Shown here: in pieces, positions 8,523 to 15,647 of the stretch
How the letters are laid out: each line of letters begins with the position of its first letter
Numbering within the stretch: the first letter of the stretch is position 1
Assembly (NCBI RefSeq): GCF_009687845.1
Contig: NZ_BLAD01000040.1
Span: 159,666 to 223,665, forward strand
Reading direction: 5' to 3'
Length of the DNA stretch: 64,000 nt
Origin: Acrocarpospora corrugata
Lineage (GTDB): Bacteria; Actinomycetota; Actinomycetes; Streptosporangiales; Streptosporangiaceae
Translations under genes and position numbers: made by a program
Notes under the pieces: model-generated
What the model saw: the letters and a program-made list of their open reading frames with translations, nothing else
What the model was told of the DNA's origin: nothing
Database searches by the model: none

Positions 8523-9044
8523 CTACCGGCCCCGGTCCCGTGAGGTTCCCACGAGATCGGCAGCCTTCTCCGCGACGACCGCCAGCAGCGCCACGAACCC
8601 GGCGAGGGGCAGGTGGAGCAGGCGGGCGAGCACATCCGGGGGCGGCGTGAGGGCGCCCCCGGCCATCGCGGCGCTCGCCACCGACCACAACACGCCGACG
8701 GCGATCTTCAGCGGCGACACGCGGGTCTCCGCGTCCAGGCAGCCGCACGGCACCCGCCCTCGCACCCGCAGCAGGATCGCCAGGTAACCCGCCAGAGCCG
8801 CCTGCCACGCCGCCGCCGCGGCCCAGACGTACCGGAAGTCGGCCCCCACGGCCCAGCCGGCGAGCACCGCGAGGCCGAGAAGCGGCCCCACCGGCACGGC
8901 GCAGCGGACCACCCACCCCGGCAGCAGGCCGTGCTCACGGATGACGCGGGTGACCGCGCCGGCCCGAGCGAGGTGGCGCGCGCCCGCCACCACCAGGAGC
9001 ACGGCACCGGCCAGGGCCACGTCCGCGATCAGGATCATGTCCAC
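8523..9044 (-). CDS. MauE/DoxX-like redox membrane protein
   Basis: This 173-residue protein has four predicted membrane helices: DVALAGAVLLVVAGARHL near the start, then a VGPLLGLAVLAGWAVG region, a helix around 80-95, and two closing hydrophobic stretches. Between helices 3 and 4 it has VPCGCLDAETRVSPLK. The CGC motif in this position is characteristic of MauE-type proteins, which are thought to shuttle electrons for disulfide formation in periplasmic partners (known for methylamine dehydrogenase maturation). It lies between the UGA-interrupted membrane protein and the lipoprotein on the same strand. The thioredoxin-like and cysteine-rich genes upstream support a role in disulfide chemistry of the exported protein. 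Confidence 0.75.
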   Translation of the reverse strand: MDMILIADVALAGAVLLVVAGARHLARAGAVTRVIREHGLLPGWVVRCAVPVGPLLGLAVLAGWAVGADFRYVWAAAAAWQAALAGYLAILLRVRGRVPCGCLDAETRVSPLKIAVGVLWSVASAAMAGGALTPPPDVLARLLHLPLAGFVALLAVVAEKAADLVGTSRDRGR

Positions 9045-9075
9045 CTGTCCAGCGGGACCAGCAGCGCGATCAGGA

Positions 9076-9801
9076 TCATGTCCACCCGTCCAGCAGGACC
9101 AGCAGCGCGAGCAGGAATCCGGCCGCGCACAGGCGGCCCACCCAGGCGAGCCATCGGAGCAGGTGGTGGTCCCACCCCTGGGGGTCCCCGCTGAGCGATC
9201 GGGTGAGCGGCATCAGCACGCGGCCCAGTCCGAACCCGAGTCCGGCCAGCACCCCCGGGCCGATGCCGCCCATGAGGATGATCGTGAGGACGAGCGCGTG
9301 CGGGAGCGCGGTCGGGGTGAAGGTGCGTACCCCCGTGCCCATCTCGAAGCCGAACTGGAACGGCCCCTCGAACCGGCTGCGCGGAATGACCTCCTGGGGG
9401 ACGAGCCTGCGGTTCTGGACCAGCCGGAGCGGCCGTCCCGCGAGTTCGAACATCAGCAGCACCGCGACCATCGGGATGAGAGACCAGAGCCTCCCGGCCT
9501 CAGGCACCACAGAGACGAGGCCCGCCAGGGCCCCCACGACCGTCCCCGAGACAAGCCCACCCAGGACGAGACCCGATGAGAACGCCGTCAACTGTCCCCG
9601 CCAGACCGGCGAGGTGAGCAGATCCGCCGAGTTGAGGCTTCAAACGGATCCCGATAGCGAGAAACCGGCGATAACGCCCATCAGAATCCAGGCGAGCAGA
9701 TCGACCCGGCCCGGCCAAACCTGACTCGCCGCGGCCAGGGCGGCGGCCACGGCGAGCAGGACTCCGGCCGTACGGGGGGCGGTGATCACGCGTACGCCCA
9801 T
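9076..9801 (-). CDS. Six-helix membrane protein with an in-frame UGA at codon 54: candidate selenoprotein or nonsense allele
   Basis: Reading from the ATG at 9801, 53 sense codons are followed by TGA (9642-9640) and then, in the same frame, 187 further sense codons to the stop at 9076. Hydrophobicity is continuous: helices around residues 10-28, 32-52, 70-96, 101-118, 150-180 and 210-235. Downstream of TGA the protein reads SLNSADLLTSPVWRGQ and later FQFGFEMGTGVRTF, with no new ATG near the break (only a TTG at 9591). UGA sits at the extracytoplasmic or cytoplasmic end of helix 2 (GFSLSGSV-UGA). The gene starts 2 bases after the Tat protein gene and precedes MauE. The full selenocysteine machinery lies just upstream on the same strand. 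Readthrough as Sec is my inference; a simple stop mutation is the alternative. Confidence 0.6.
9607..9642 (-). promoter_or_regulatory. Candidate bacterial SECIS hairpin after in-frame UGA
   Basis: Ten bases after the UGA the message reads CGGCG, a 13-base loop beginning with G, then CGCCG, giving a 5-bp perfect GC stem. The loop starts 16 bases after the UGA and its first base is G, which meets the commonly used bacterial SECIS rules (G in the first two loop positions, loop 16-37 bases from UGA). A 5-bp stem can arise by chance in GC-rich DNA, so this is supporting evidence only. Confidence 0.35.
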
Positions 9802-9803
9802 GG

Positions 9804-10322
9804 TCAGGGATTCGCCCGGGAGCAGATGTAGAACGAGGTTCCCGCCCCGTAGACGGTGAAGTTGCCGTCGGCGCACCGGTACGGCGTGCTGCCGAAGGTC
9901 CACCGCCAGGCGTTCTTCTTGGTGACGTTGTTGCCGCAGGCGACGACCGGCGTGTAGTACGAGTAGGAGTTGCCATCCGTCCGGAACCAGCCGTCACTCC
10001 CGCAGTAACCGCTGGAGTACGAGGCTCCCACGCAAGCCGTCTGGGTGGTGCCGTTCGCATACCCGGTCCAGCCGTCGTAGCCGGAGTTGGTGCAGTTGGA
10101 CCACTCGGTCCCGACGGTCGCGGAGGCGCTCCTGATCCGCGCGGGCGGCAGGGCGCCCACCACGTTCAGGGCGAGCGCGCCGCCGAGCACGCCGACCGAC
10201 TTGAACATCGCGCGCCGGGACACCCCCGGCCACGCCGGTCGGCGGCGGCGCTGGGAGGACGGCTCGGCGTCCTGGTCCGCCGACGGGACGTCGGCCCAGT
10301 AGTCGCTGGCGTTGACGGTCAT
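9804..10322 (-). CDS. Tat-exported cysteine-rich protein
   Basis: This 172-residue precursor has a long N-region, the twin-arginine motif SRRAMFK, a hydrophobic stretch (VGVLGGALALNVVGAL) and a likely cleavage site after SASA. The mature ~105 residues are rich in Gly, Ser, Tyr and Trp and contain six cysteines, in NCTN, TACVG, GYCGSDG, VVACGNN, PYRCADG and FYICSRA, consistent with three disulfides. The combination of a Tat signal, many cysteines and adjacent MauD- and MauE-like genes recalls the methylamine dehydrogenase light chain (MauA), but the cysteine count and sequence differ and homology is not shown. The start ATG lies 5 bases after the MauD-like stop. Confidence 0.7.
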   Translation of the reverse strand: MTVNASDYWADVPSADQDAEPSSQRRRRPAWPGVSRRAMFKSVGVLGGALALNVVGALPPARIRSASATVGTEWSNCTNSGYDGWTGYANGTTQTACVGASYSSGYCGSDGWFRTDGNSYSYYTPVVACGNNVTKKNAWRWTFGSTPYRCADGNFTVYGAGTSFYICSRANP

Positions 10323-10327
10323 GCTGG

Positions 10328-10834
10328 TCACCTCGCGTTCGAAGATTCGGGCACGTCCGCGCCGAGGAGCCGGTCGAGGTCCTGGTCGGATCCGACCACG
10401 CGGCGCCACTCCTCGGTTCCGTCCGGGGCGTACTTCACGAGCGACGGGGTCGCGCCGACCGCGACCGAGCCGAGAAGCTCGGCGTCGACGACTGCCTGGA
10501 TGTGGCCGGCGCCCTCGATCCACCGCAGCGGATCCGGGCCCGCGCTCAGCATCGACAGGTGGCCCGCGGGCAGGCCGGGCGCGATCGCGGCCAGGCGCGC
10601 GGCCCGCTGCTCGCAGCTCGGGCACTGGTCGGTGACCACGAGCACGAACGTGGGCCGCTCGTCCCCGGAGGCGAACCGGGTGACGCGGCGGACGGCGGAC
10701 GCGCCGGGCACGGGGACGGCGAGCGCCGCCTGCTGGAGCTCACGTACGGTCCTGAGCAGGGCGGAGATCGCGAACAGCGCGACGACCACGCCGAGGAAGG
10801 CGAACACGGCCAGCGAGTTGATGACGTTCTGCAT
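10328..10834 (-). CDS. MauD-like thioredoxin-fold protein with CPSC motif
   Basis: The 168-residue protein has an N-terminal membrane anchor (SLAVFAFLGVVVALFAISAL) followed by a thioredoxin-like domain. TFVLVVTDQCPSCEQRAARL carries the CxxC active site, and the segment VGATPSLVKYAPDG supplies the cis-Pro loop. MauD-type proteins act at the membrane with MauE in disulfide handling of exported partners. The ATG at 10834 was chosen because it begins the anchor and lies 5 bases after the stop of the preceding gene. The next gene, the Tat-exported Cys-rich protein, again starts 5 bases later, indicating one operon. Confidence 0.8.
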   Translation of the reverse strand: MQNVINSLAVFAFLGVVVALFAISALLRTVRELQQAALAVPVPGASAVRRVTRFASGDERPTFVLVVTDQCPSCEQRAARLAAIAPGLPAGHLSMLSAGPDPLRWIEGAGHIQAVVDAELLGSVAVGATPSLVKYAPDGTEEWRRVVGSDQDLDRLLGADVPESSNAR

Positions 10835-10839
10835 CGGCG

Positions 10840-11511
10840 TCAGTTCAGCCCGCACGTGATGGAGTCGGCGACCGCGGCGAAACGCGGGTCGTCGGCCTCC
10901 CTGGCGATGAGCGTCGTGGTCGTCGTCTCGTTGACCACGATGGCCGAGCGCAGCACCCGCCCGTCGGCGCGTCTCTCGTCGAGCTTCCACAACGCGCCGC
11001 CCCGAACCCGTTTGCCCGTGCCGCCCGGCCTGGGCAGGTCGCCCACCGGGTTCACCTGGACCGAGCACACCCCGTCGAGGGTGTTGACGGCGAGCATGTT
11101 GCCGAGCCGCACCCGCGCGCCGAGCCGGGGCGCCAGGACGACGCCGTCCGGGGCGTCCTGGATGTCGAAGCCGGCGAGGTGGCCCATGAAAGCCTCGAAG
11201 GGCACGTTGACGCCCGGGATGAAGGTGTAGACCTCGTGGTGGGGGCCGATCCACAGCATCGTGGTGCCGCCGTTCTCGGGGTCCTCGTGGGAGACCAGCC
11301 GGGCGCCGTTCCAGGAGACCTCCCGGACGGTGAAGCGGCCGTACTCCCCGAGATGACGGGAGATCAGCTCCCGCGCTCCCGCCGCCGCGGTGTGGAAGCG
11401 GAGGGAGCCGCCGTCGCCGCGGGCCCACACCATGTAGCTCCAGCCCATGGTGAACGGCTGCGGGCTGCCTTCGACGGTGAGTGTCCGGCCGTCGGGGGTT
11501 CGTGCTGGCAT
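10840..11511 (-). CDS. Conserved-looking protein of unknown function, first gene after the SARP regulator
   Basis: This 223-residue soluble protein appears beta-rich, with alternating strands such as MGWSYMVWARGDGG, TTMLWIGPHHEVYTFIPG and AIVVNETTTTTLIAREAD. It has no signal peptide and I recognise no family. Two cysteines occur late (GVCSV and the C-terminal ITCGLN). The ATG at 11511 was preferred to an upstream ATG at 11526 because GAGGAG lies at proper distance. It is followed within 5 bases by the MauD-like gene, so it is likely part of the maturation or regulation of the exported Cys-rich protein. Confidence 0.6.
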   Translation of the reverse strand: MPARTPDGRTLTVEGSPQPFTMGWSYMVWARGDGGSLRFHTAAAGARELISRHLGEYGRFTVREVSWNGARLVSHEDPENGGTTMLWIGPHHEVYTFIPGVNVPFEAFMGHLAGFDIQDAPDGVVLAPRLGARVRLGNMLAVNTLDGVCSVQVNPVGDLPRPGGTGKRVRGGALWKLDERRADGRVLRSAIVVNETTTTTLIAREADDPRFAAVADSITCGLN

Positions 11512-11606
11512 GGCACCACTCCTCATGATCCGGGTTCCCCGCCCAGCGTCATCGATCGGCCTCCACGATCGCCCCACAGTCGCCACACGCCCGCCACACG
11601 GGCGGT

Positions 11607-12356
11607 TCACAAACTCGGGTCCTCCATCAGGACGCGGTTGTGCAGGCTGGTCAGCGCCTGGGAGGGCCCGACGCCGATCCGCTCGACGAGGGCGGCCCGG
11701 CAGTCGTGGTAGGCGAGCAGCGCCTCCGCCCGGCGTCCGCTCTTGTGCAGGGCGAGCATGAGCCGGGCCCTCAGGTCCTCCCGCAGCGGTGCCCAGGCGA
11801 CCGCGATCTGAAGCTGGTCGACGGCGTCCTCGTACGCGCCGAGCCGGATGCAGCCGCTCGCGAAGTCGCCCACGGCGGCCATCCGGCGTTCGTTGAGCTG
11901 GGTCGCGGCGTTCCTGAGCGCCTCGGAGCTGTCCACCAGGTCCTGGAGGGCCGACCCGCGCCACAGGTCCAGCGCGTTCCTCAGCAGGTGGACGCCGACC
12001 GCGTCGTCCCGCGCGCTCAGCGCCATCGCCGCCCTGGACCGCATCGACTCGAACGCCGACAGGTCGAGGTGGTCGGCCACGTCGGTCACCCGGTATCCGC
12101 CCGGCACCGTCTCGATGGACACCCCGGAACTGGCCAGGCCCTTGCGGAGTTCGGCGACGTACGTCTGAAGGTTCCGCCGGGCCGAGGGCGGGGCGTGCTC
12201 ACCCCAGAGGGTGGTCATGCAGCGGTCGGTCGAGACCGCGTGGGGCGAGTCGAGCAGGAGGAGGGCAAGGAGCTGACGGTGTTTGATCCGGGTGACGGCG
12301 AGGAGCCCGCCGTCCGGATGGTGGATCTCGAAGTGCCCGAGCAGGAGGAATCTCAT
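11607..12356 (-). CDS. SARP-type (BTAD) transcriptional regulator
   Basis: A 249-residue protein with the AfsR/DnrI-type architecture. An N-terminal winged-helix DNA-binding domain (LLLGHFEIHHPDGG, RIKHRQLLALLLLDSP, SARRNLQTYVAELRKGL, GGYRV) is followed by a bacterial transcriptional activation domain of TPR-like helices (FASGCIRLGAYEDAVDQLQ, REDLRARLMLALHKSGRRAE, ALTSLHNRVL). It is a small SARP without NB-ARC. SARPs activate nearby operons by binding direct repeats near the -35 box. Here it immediately precedes the Mau-like operon on the same strand, so it is the likely activator of that operon. It is separated from selC by ~125 bases. Confidence 0.85.
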   Translation of the reverse strand: MRFLLLGHFEIHHPDGGLLAVTRIKHRQLLALLLLDSPHAVSTDRCMTTLWGEHAPPSARRNLQTYVAELRKGLASSGVSIETVPGGYRVTDVADHLDLSAFESMRSRAAMALSARDDAVGVHLLRNALDLWRGSALQDLVDSSEALRNAATQLNERRMAAVGDFASGCIRLGAYEDAVDQLQIAVAWAPLREDLRARLMLALHKSGRRAEALLAYHDCRAALVERIGVGPSQALTSLHNRVLMEDPSL

Positions 12357-12481
12357 GGAAACTCCAGCCGACCATTAGTTGATTGATCACCCGATCGAAT
12401 CGGCGCCCCGGCCGGGACCGGGGACCGGGGATGCTCGCGTCACGGAACTCGTCGATGCCCACGAAACCCCCTGAGGAGATG

Positions 12482-12574
12482 CGGAGACGGACGGGAATCG
12501 AACCCGCCGCGCCGAGATCCTCGGCACCACCGGTGTTGAAGACCGGGAGGGCCACCAGGCACCTGCACGCCTCC
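12482..12574 (-). tRNA. selC: tRNA-Sec (anticodon UCA)
   Basis: Read on the minus strand the molecule starts GGAGGCG and ends CGTCTCC plus a discriminator base, forming the acceptor stem with one G-U pair. The anticodon arm is CCGGT-CTTCAAC-ACCGG, placing UCA in the anticodon. A long variable arm, GCCGAG-gat-CTCGGC, is present, and the T arm contains GGTTCGATTCCC. At about 93 bases with a long variable arm, it has the selenocysteine tRNA design. CCA is not encoded. It lies 62 bases beyond selB, completing a sel cluster. Confidence 0.9.
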
Positions 12575-12636
12575 GTGGTAACGCTATCAAGAACTCGATC
12601 TTCTTACATCCAGCGATTCCGGAGTAAATGTTCAGA

Positions 12637-14334
12637 TCAAATGATTTGCCGGAACACGTTGTCCATTCGGCGGGTGAGACCCATCCGGTCGAGGTGTTCG
12701 AGCAGGGGGATGACGACCCGGCGGGACGTGCCCAGGGCGGCGCGCGCGTCGGCCGCCGTGAACGGCTGGGGCAGCCCGGCCAGCAGTCCGGCCGCGGTCT
12801 GCGCCGCCCCGGGCGGCAGGACGATGCCCGGCGCCAGGCGCAGCAGCGCCCCGGCCGCCTCGGCCGCCGCCAGGGAACGGGCGTCAAGGCCGAGTTCGGC
12901 CAGCCGGGCGGTGTCCGGCGCCGCGAACGGGCCGGCCGCCCAGTCCCGCCGCAGTTCCGCGATCCCGGGGGCGAGCGCGGGGGCCGCCGCCGTCAGCCGT
13001 CCGCGTACCCGCCGCAACGGGGTGTGCTCGGCCAGCGCGTGCACCAGCGAGCGCTCGGGCAGGCCGAGCGCCTGCCGGGCCTCCTCGGCCGGCATCCCCG
13101 GGTCCTGGGGGTCGTGGCCGGCCCGCGCGGTGACGATCTCCACCAGCCGCGCCCGGAGCGTCTCCCAGTACGCCTGGTCGGCCACCCAGTCCCCCGCGAC
13201 GGGATCGACGGTCACCGGTGCCCCCATGGCGGCCAGGTCGCCGCGCCTGGCCAGGCCGCGCCGCCGCAACTCGGCCATGCCGTCGGGAGAACCGTCCACG
13301 TCCGCGAGCGCGGCCGCCCGCGCCCTGGCCGCTCCCCTGCGGCGGAACTCCGGGGGACGCACGTCGAGCACGATCGCGCCCCACACGCGGCGGCTGCCCG
13401 GATCGCGAAGCAGCGCGCGGTCGCCGATCCGCAGCGGAAGGGCGCGGGCGAGGGTCACCCGTACCGTGTCGGCGCCCAGGGGACGCACCCGGACGGGTTC
13501 GGCAGCGGTGCCGATGTGCCAGATCACCTGCTCGGGCGGGTGGCCCTCGCCGGCGAACCGCAGGTCGGCCACCCGCACGTCGAGCCAGCCGCCCGGCGTC
13601 ACCAGCGCGTCACCGCGCCGGGGACGGCCGCCGCCGCGCAGGTTCACCGCCACCCTGGCCGGGCCGCCGACCTCGGCCCGCGCCGTCTGGAGGCTGTGCA
13701 GACCTCTGACGTGCACCTCGTCGGCGCCGGACCTGAGCCGGTCACCGACCCGGATCGTGCCCGCGCCGAGCGTTCCGGTGACCACGGTCCCCCGGCCCTC
13801 GACGGTGAAGACCCGGTCGATCCAGAGGCGGACGTCGGCGTCCGGCGCGGCCGCGGGTGGCGTGAGGCCGGCCAGCAGCCCGCGCAGCTCGGCCAGGCCG
13901 TGCCCGGTGAGCGCGCTGACGGCGGCCATCGGGACGCCCGCCAGGCTGGTGCCGGTGAGCCGGTCGCGGCAGTCCGCCAGGACCGGCGCCGGGTCGGCGA
14001 GGTCGGCGCGGGTGACAGCGAGCACGCCGCAGGTGATGCCGAGTGCGTCGACGATCTCCAGGTGCTCCTGGGACTGCACCGCCCACCCGGCGTCGGCGGC
14101 GACCACGAAGAGTACCGCCGGGGCCGGGCCGACCCCGGCCAGCATGTTGCCGACGAAACGCTCGTGGCCGGGCACGTCGACAAAGGCGAGCGGGCCGCTC
14201 CACACGAACCCGAGGTCGATGGTCAGCCCGCGCCGCCGCTCCTCCTCCCACCGGTCCGGCTCCATCCCGGTCAGGGCCCGGAGCAGCGCCGACTTTCCGT
14301 GGTCGACGTGGCCCGCGGTCGCGATCACGAGCAT
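12637..14334 (-). CDS. selB: Selenocysteine-specific elongation factor SelB
   Basis: The 565-residue GTPase carries Sec-tRNA to the ribosome at UGA/SECIS sites. G1 is TAGHVDHGKSALLRALTG, G3 is FVDVPGHERFVGNML, G4-like is AVTRADL, and a SelB-typical region follows (ERRRGLTIDLGFVW). Beta-barrel domains 2-3 (GTVVTGTLGAGTIRVGDRL) come next. The last ~200 residues form winged-helix domains that bind the SECIS RNA, ending with the segment FTAADARAALGTSRRVVIPL. Length is near the family norm (580-610). The gene overlaps selA by 10 bases and precedes selC. Confidence 0.95.
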   Translation of the reverse strand: MLVIATAGHVDHGKSALLRALTGMEPDRWEEERRRGLTIDLGFVWSGPLAFVDVPGHERFVGNMLAGVGPAPAVLFVVAADAGWAVQSQEHLEIVDALGITCGVLAVTRADLADPAPVLADCRDRLTGTSLAGVPMAAVSALTGHGLAELRGLLAGLTPPAAAPDADVRLWIDRVFTVEGRGTVVTGTLGAGTIRVGDRLRSGADEVHVRGLHSLQTARAEVGGPARVAVNLRGGGRPRRGDALVTPGGWLDVRVADLRFAGEGHPPEQVIWHIGTAAEPVRVRPLGADTVRVTLARALPLRIGDRALLRDPGSRRVWGAIVLDVRPPEFRRRGAARARAAALADVDGSPDGMAELRRRGLARRGDLAAMGAPVTVDPVAGDWVADQAYWETLRARLVEIVTARAGHDPQDPGMPAEEARQALGLPERSLVHALAEHTPLRRVRGRLTAAAPALAPGIAELRRDWAAGPFAAPDTARLAELGLDARSLAAAEAAGALLRLAPGIVLPPGAAQTAAGLLAGLPQPFTAADARAALGTSRRVVIPLLEHLDRMGLTRRMDNVFRQII

Positions 14335-15611
14335 GCGGCCACCACCGCGGCGAGCAGGTCACGGTCCTGGCCGGGCGGGACGGCCCGCAGGTCGAGCAGG
14401 CAGCGCCCGCCCTCCACCCGGCCGACCACCGCCGGGGCGCCCAGGCGCAGGGGCCCGGCCAGGGCGGCGGCCACGGCGACCGCCGCGCTGGGCAGCTCCA
14501 CCCCGGGCGCGCCCCCGCCGCCGACCGCGGCAACCGTGTCCACGGCCTCGGCCTTCACCCCGGCCCCGGCCAGCCGCAGGGCCAGCGCGCCCGCGCGGCG
14601 GCGCAGATCCGTAATGTCGGCGCGCAGGCCGTCCCGGGTGGGGTTGGCGGTGTGGAGGAGCGTCGCCTCCAGGGCGGCCAGGGTCAGTTTGTCCACCCGG
14701 AGCGCGCGGGCCAGCGGGTGCCCGCGGACGCGATCCACCAGGTCGGCCCGGCCGAGCAGCAGGCCGCACTGGGGACCGCCGAGCAGCTTGTCGCCGCTGG
14801 CGGTGACCAGGCCGGCGCCCTCGCGCAGCCAGGTCGCGGCGTCCGGTTCCGCGGGCAGCAGCGGTTCCGGCGTCAGCAGCCCGGAGCCGATGTCGGCGAC
14901 CAGCGGGACGCCCAGGCCCGCCAGGTCACGGACGGACGGGGTGGCGGCGAAGCCCTCGATCCGGTAGTTCGACGGATGGACCTTCAGCACGAAGCCGGTG
15001 TGCGGGCCGATGGCGGCCGTGTAGTCGGCCACCGACGTACGGTTGGTGGTGCCGACCTCGCGGAGCCGCGCGCCGGTGGACTCCAGCAGCTCGGGCAGGC
15101 GGAACCCGTCGCCGATCTCGACCAGCTCCCCCCGGCTGATGACGATCTCCCGGCCCTGCCCCAGCGCGGTCGCGATCAGGACCAGCGCCGCGGCGTTGTT
15201 GTTGACCACATGCACCGCCTCGGCGTCCGGCACGGCCTGCCCGAGCGCGGCCAGCGCGGCCCGGCCCCGGCGGGCCCGGCGCCCGGTGGCGAGCTCGAAC
15301 TCGACGTCGGTGCTGCCTGCGGCGGCCCGGATCGCGTCCAGAGCGGCCGGTGACAGCGGCGCCCGGCCGAGATTGGTGTGCAGCAGCACCCCCGTGGCGT
15401 TGATCACCACACGCGGCCCGCCGGCCGGAAGCGCCCGCAACGCCTCGTCGCCGACCTCCGACGGGCTTATCTCGCCGTTTCTCGCCCGTTGTTGCACGGC
15501 GTTGATGACCGCCTTCACCCGATCCCGGCCCATCCGCGCCACGAATACCGCGAAACGGGGATCGGCCAGGACAGTGTCCGTCCGGGGAATACGACGACGC
15601 GGATCAGTCAC
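14325..15611 (-). CDS. selA: L-seryl-tRNA(Sec) selenium transferase SelA
   Basis: This PLP enzyme converts Ser-tRNA(Sec) to Sec-tRNA(Sec) using selenophosphate. Visible features are the N-terminal helical domain, GPRVVINATGVLLHTNLGRAP, HVVNNNAAALVLI, GTTNRTSVADY, VLKVHPSNYRIEGF, and the PLP lysine region TASGDKLLGGPQCGL. The GTG at 15611 (VTDPRRRIPR...) gives 428 residues, a normal length; no in-frame ATG is available nearby. It is divergent from selD with only about 36 bases between start codons, and its end overlaps selB. Confidence 0.95.
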   Translation of the reverse strand: MTDPRRRIPRTDTVLADPRFAVFVARMGRDRVKAVINAVQQRARNGEISPSEVGDEALRALPAGGPRVVINATGVLLHTNLGRAPLSPAALDAIRAAAGSTDVEFELATGRRARRGRAALAALGQAVPDAEAVHVVNNNAAALVLIATALGQGREIVISRGELVEIGDGFRLPELLESTGARLREVGTTNRTSVADYTAAIGPHTGFVLKVHPSNYRIEGFAATPSVRDLAGLGVPLVADIGSGLLTPEPLLPAEPDAATWLREGAGLVTASGDKLLGGPQCGLLLGRADLVDRVRGHPLARALRVDKLTLAALEATLLHTANPTRDGLRADITDLRRRAGALALRLAGAGVKAEAVDTVAAVGGGGAPGVELPSAAVAVAAALAGPLRLGAPAVVGRVEGGRCLLDLRAVPPGQDRDLLAAVVAACS

Positions 15612-15647
15612 AACTAATCGGGATATCGCAATACGGCTGGCCGCGCA

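Noticed and set aside
12383-14967. Very long open frames on the plus strand antisense to selB and selA
   Set aside because: The residues are Arg/Pro/Ala/Ser runs without family features; they are shadows of the third-position GC bias of the sel genes.
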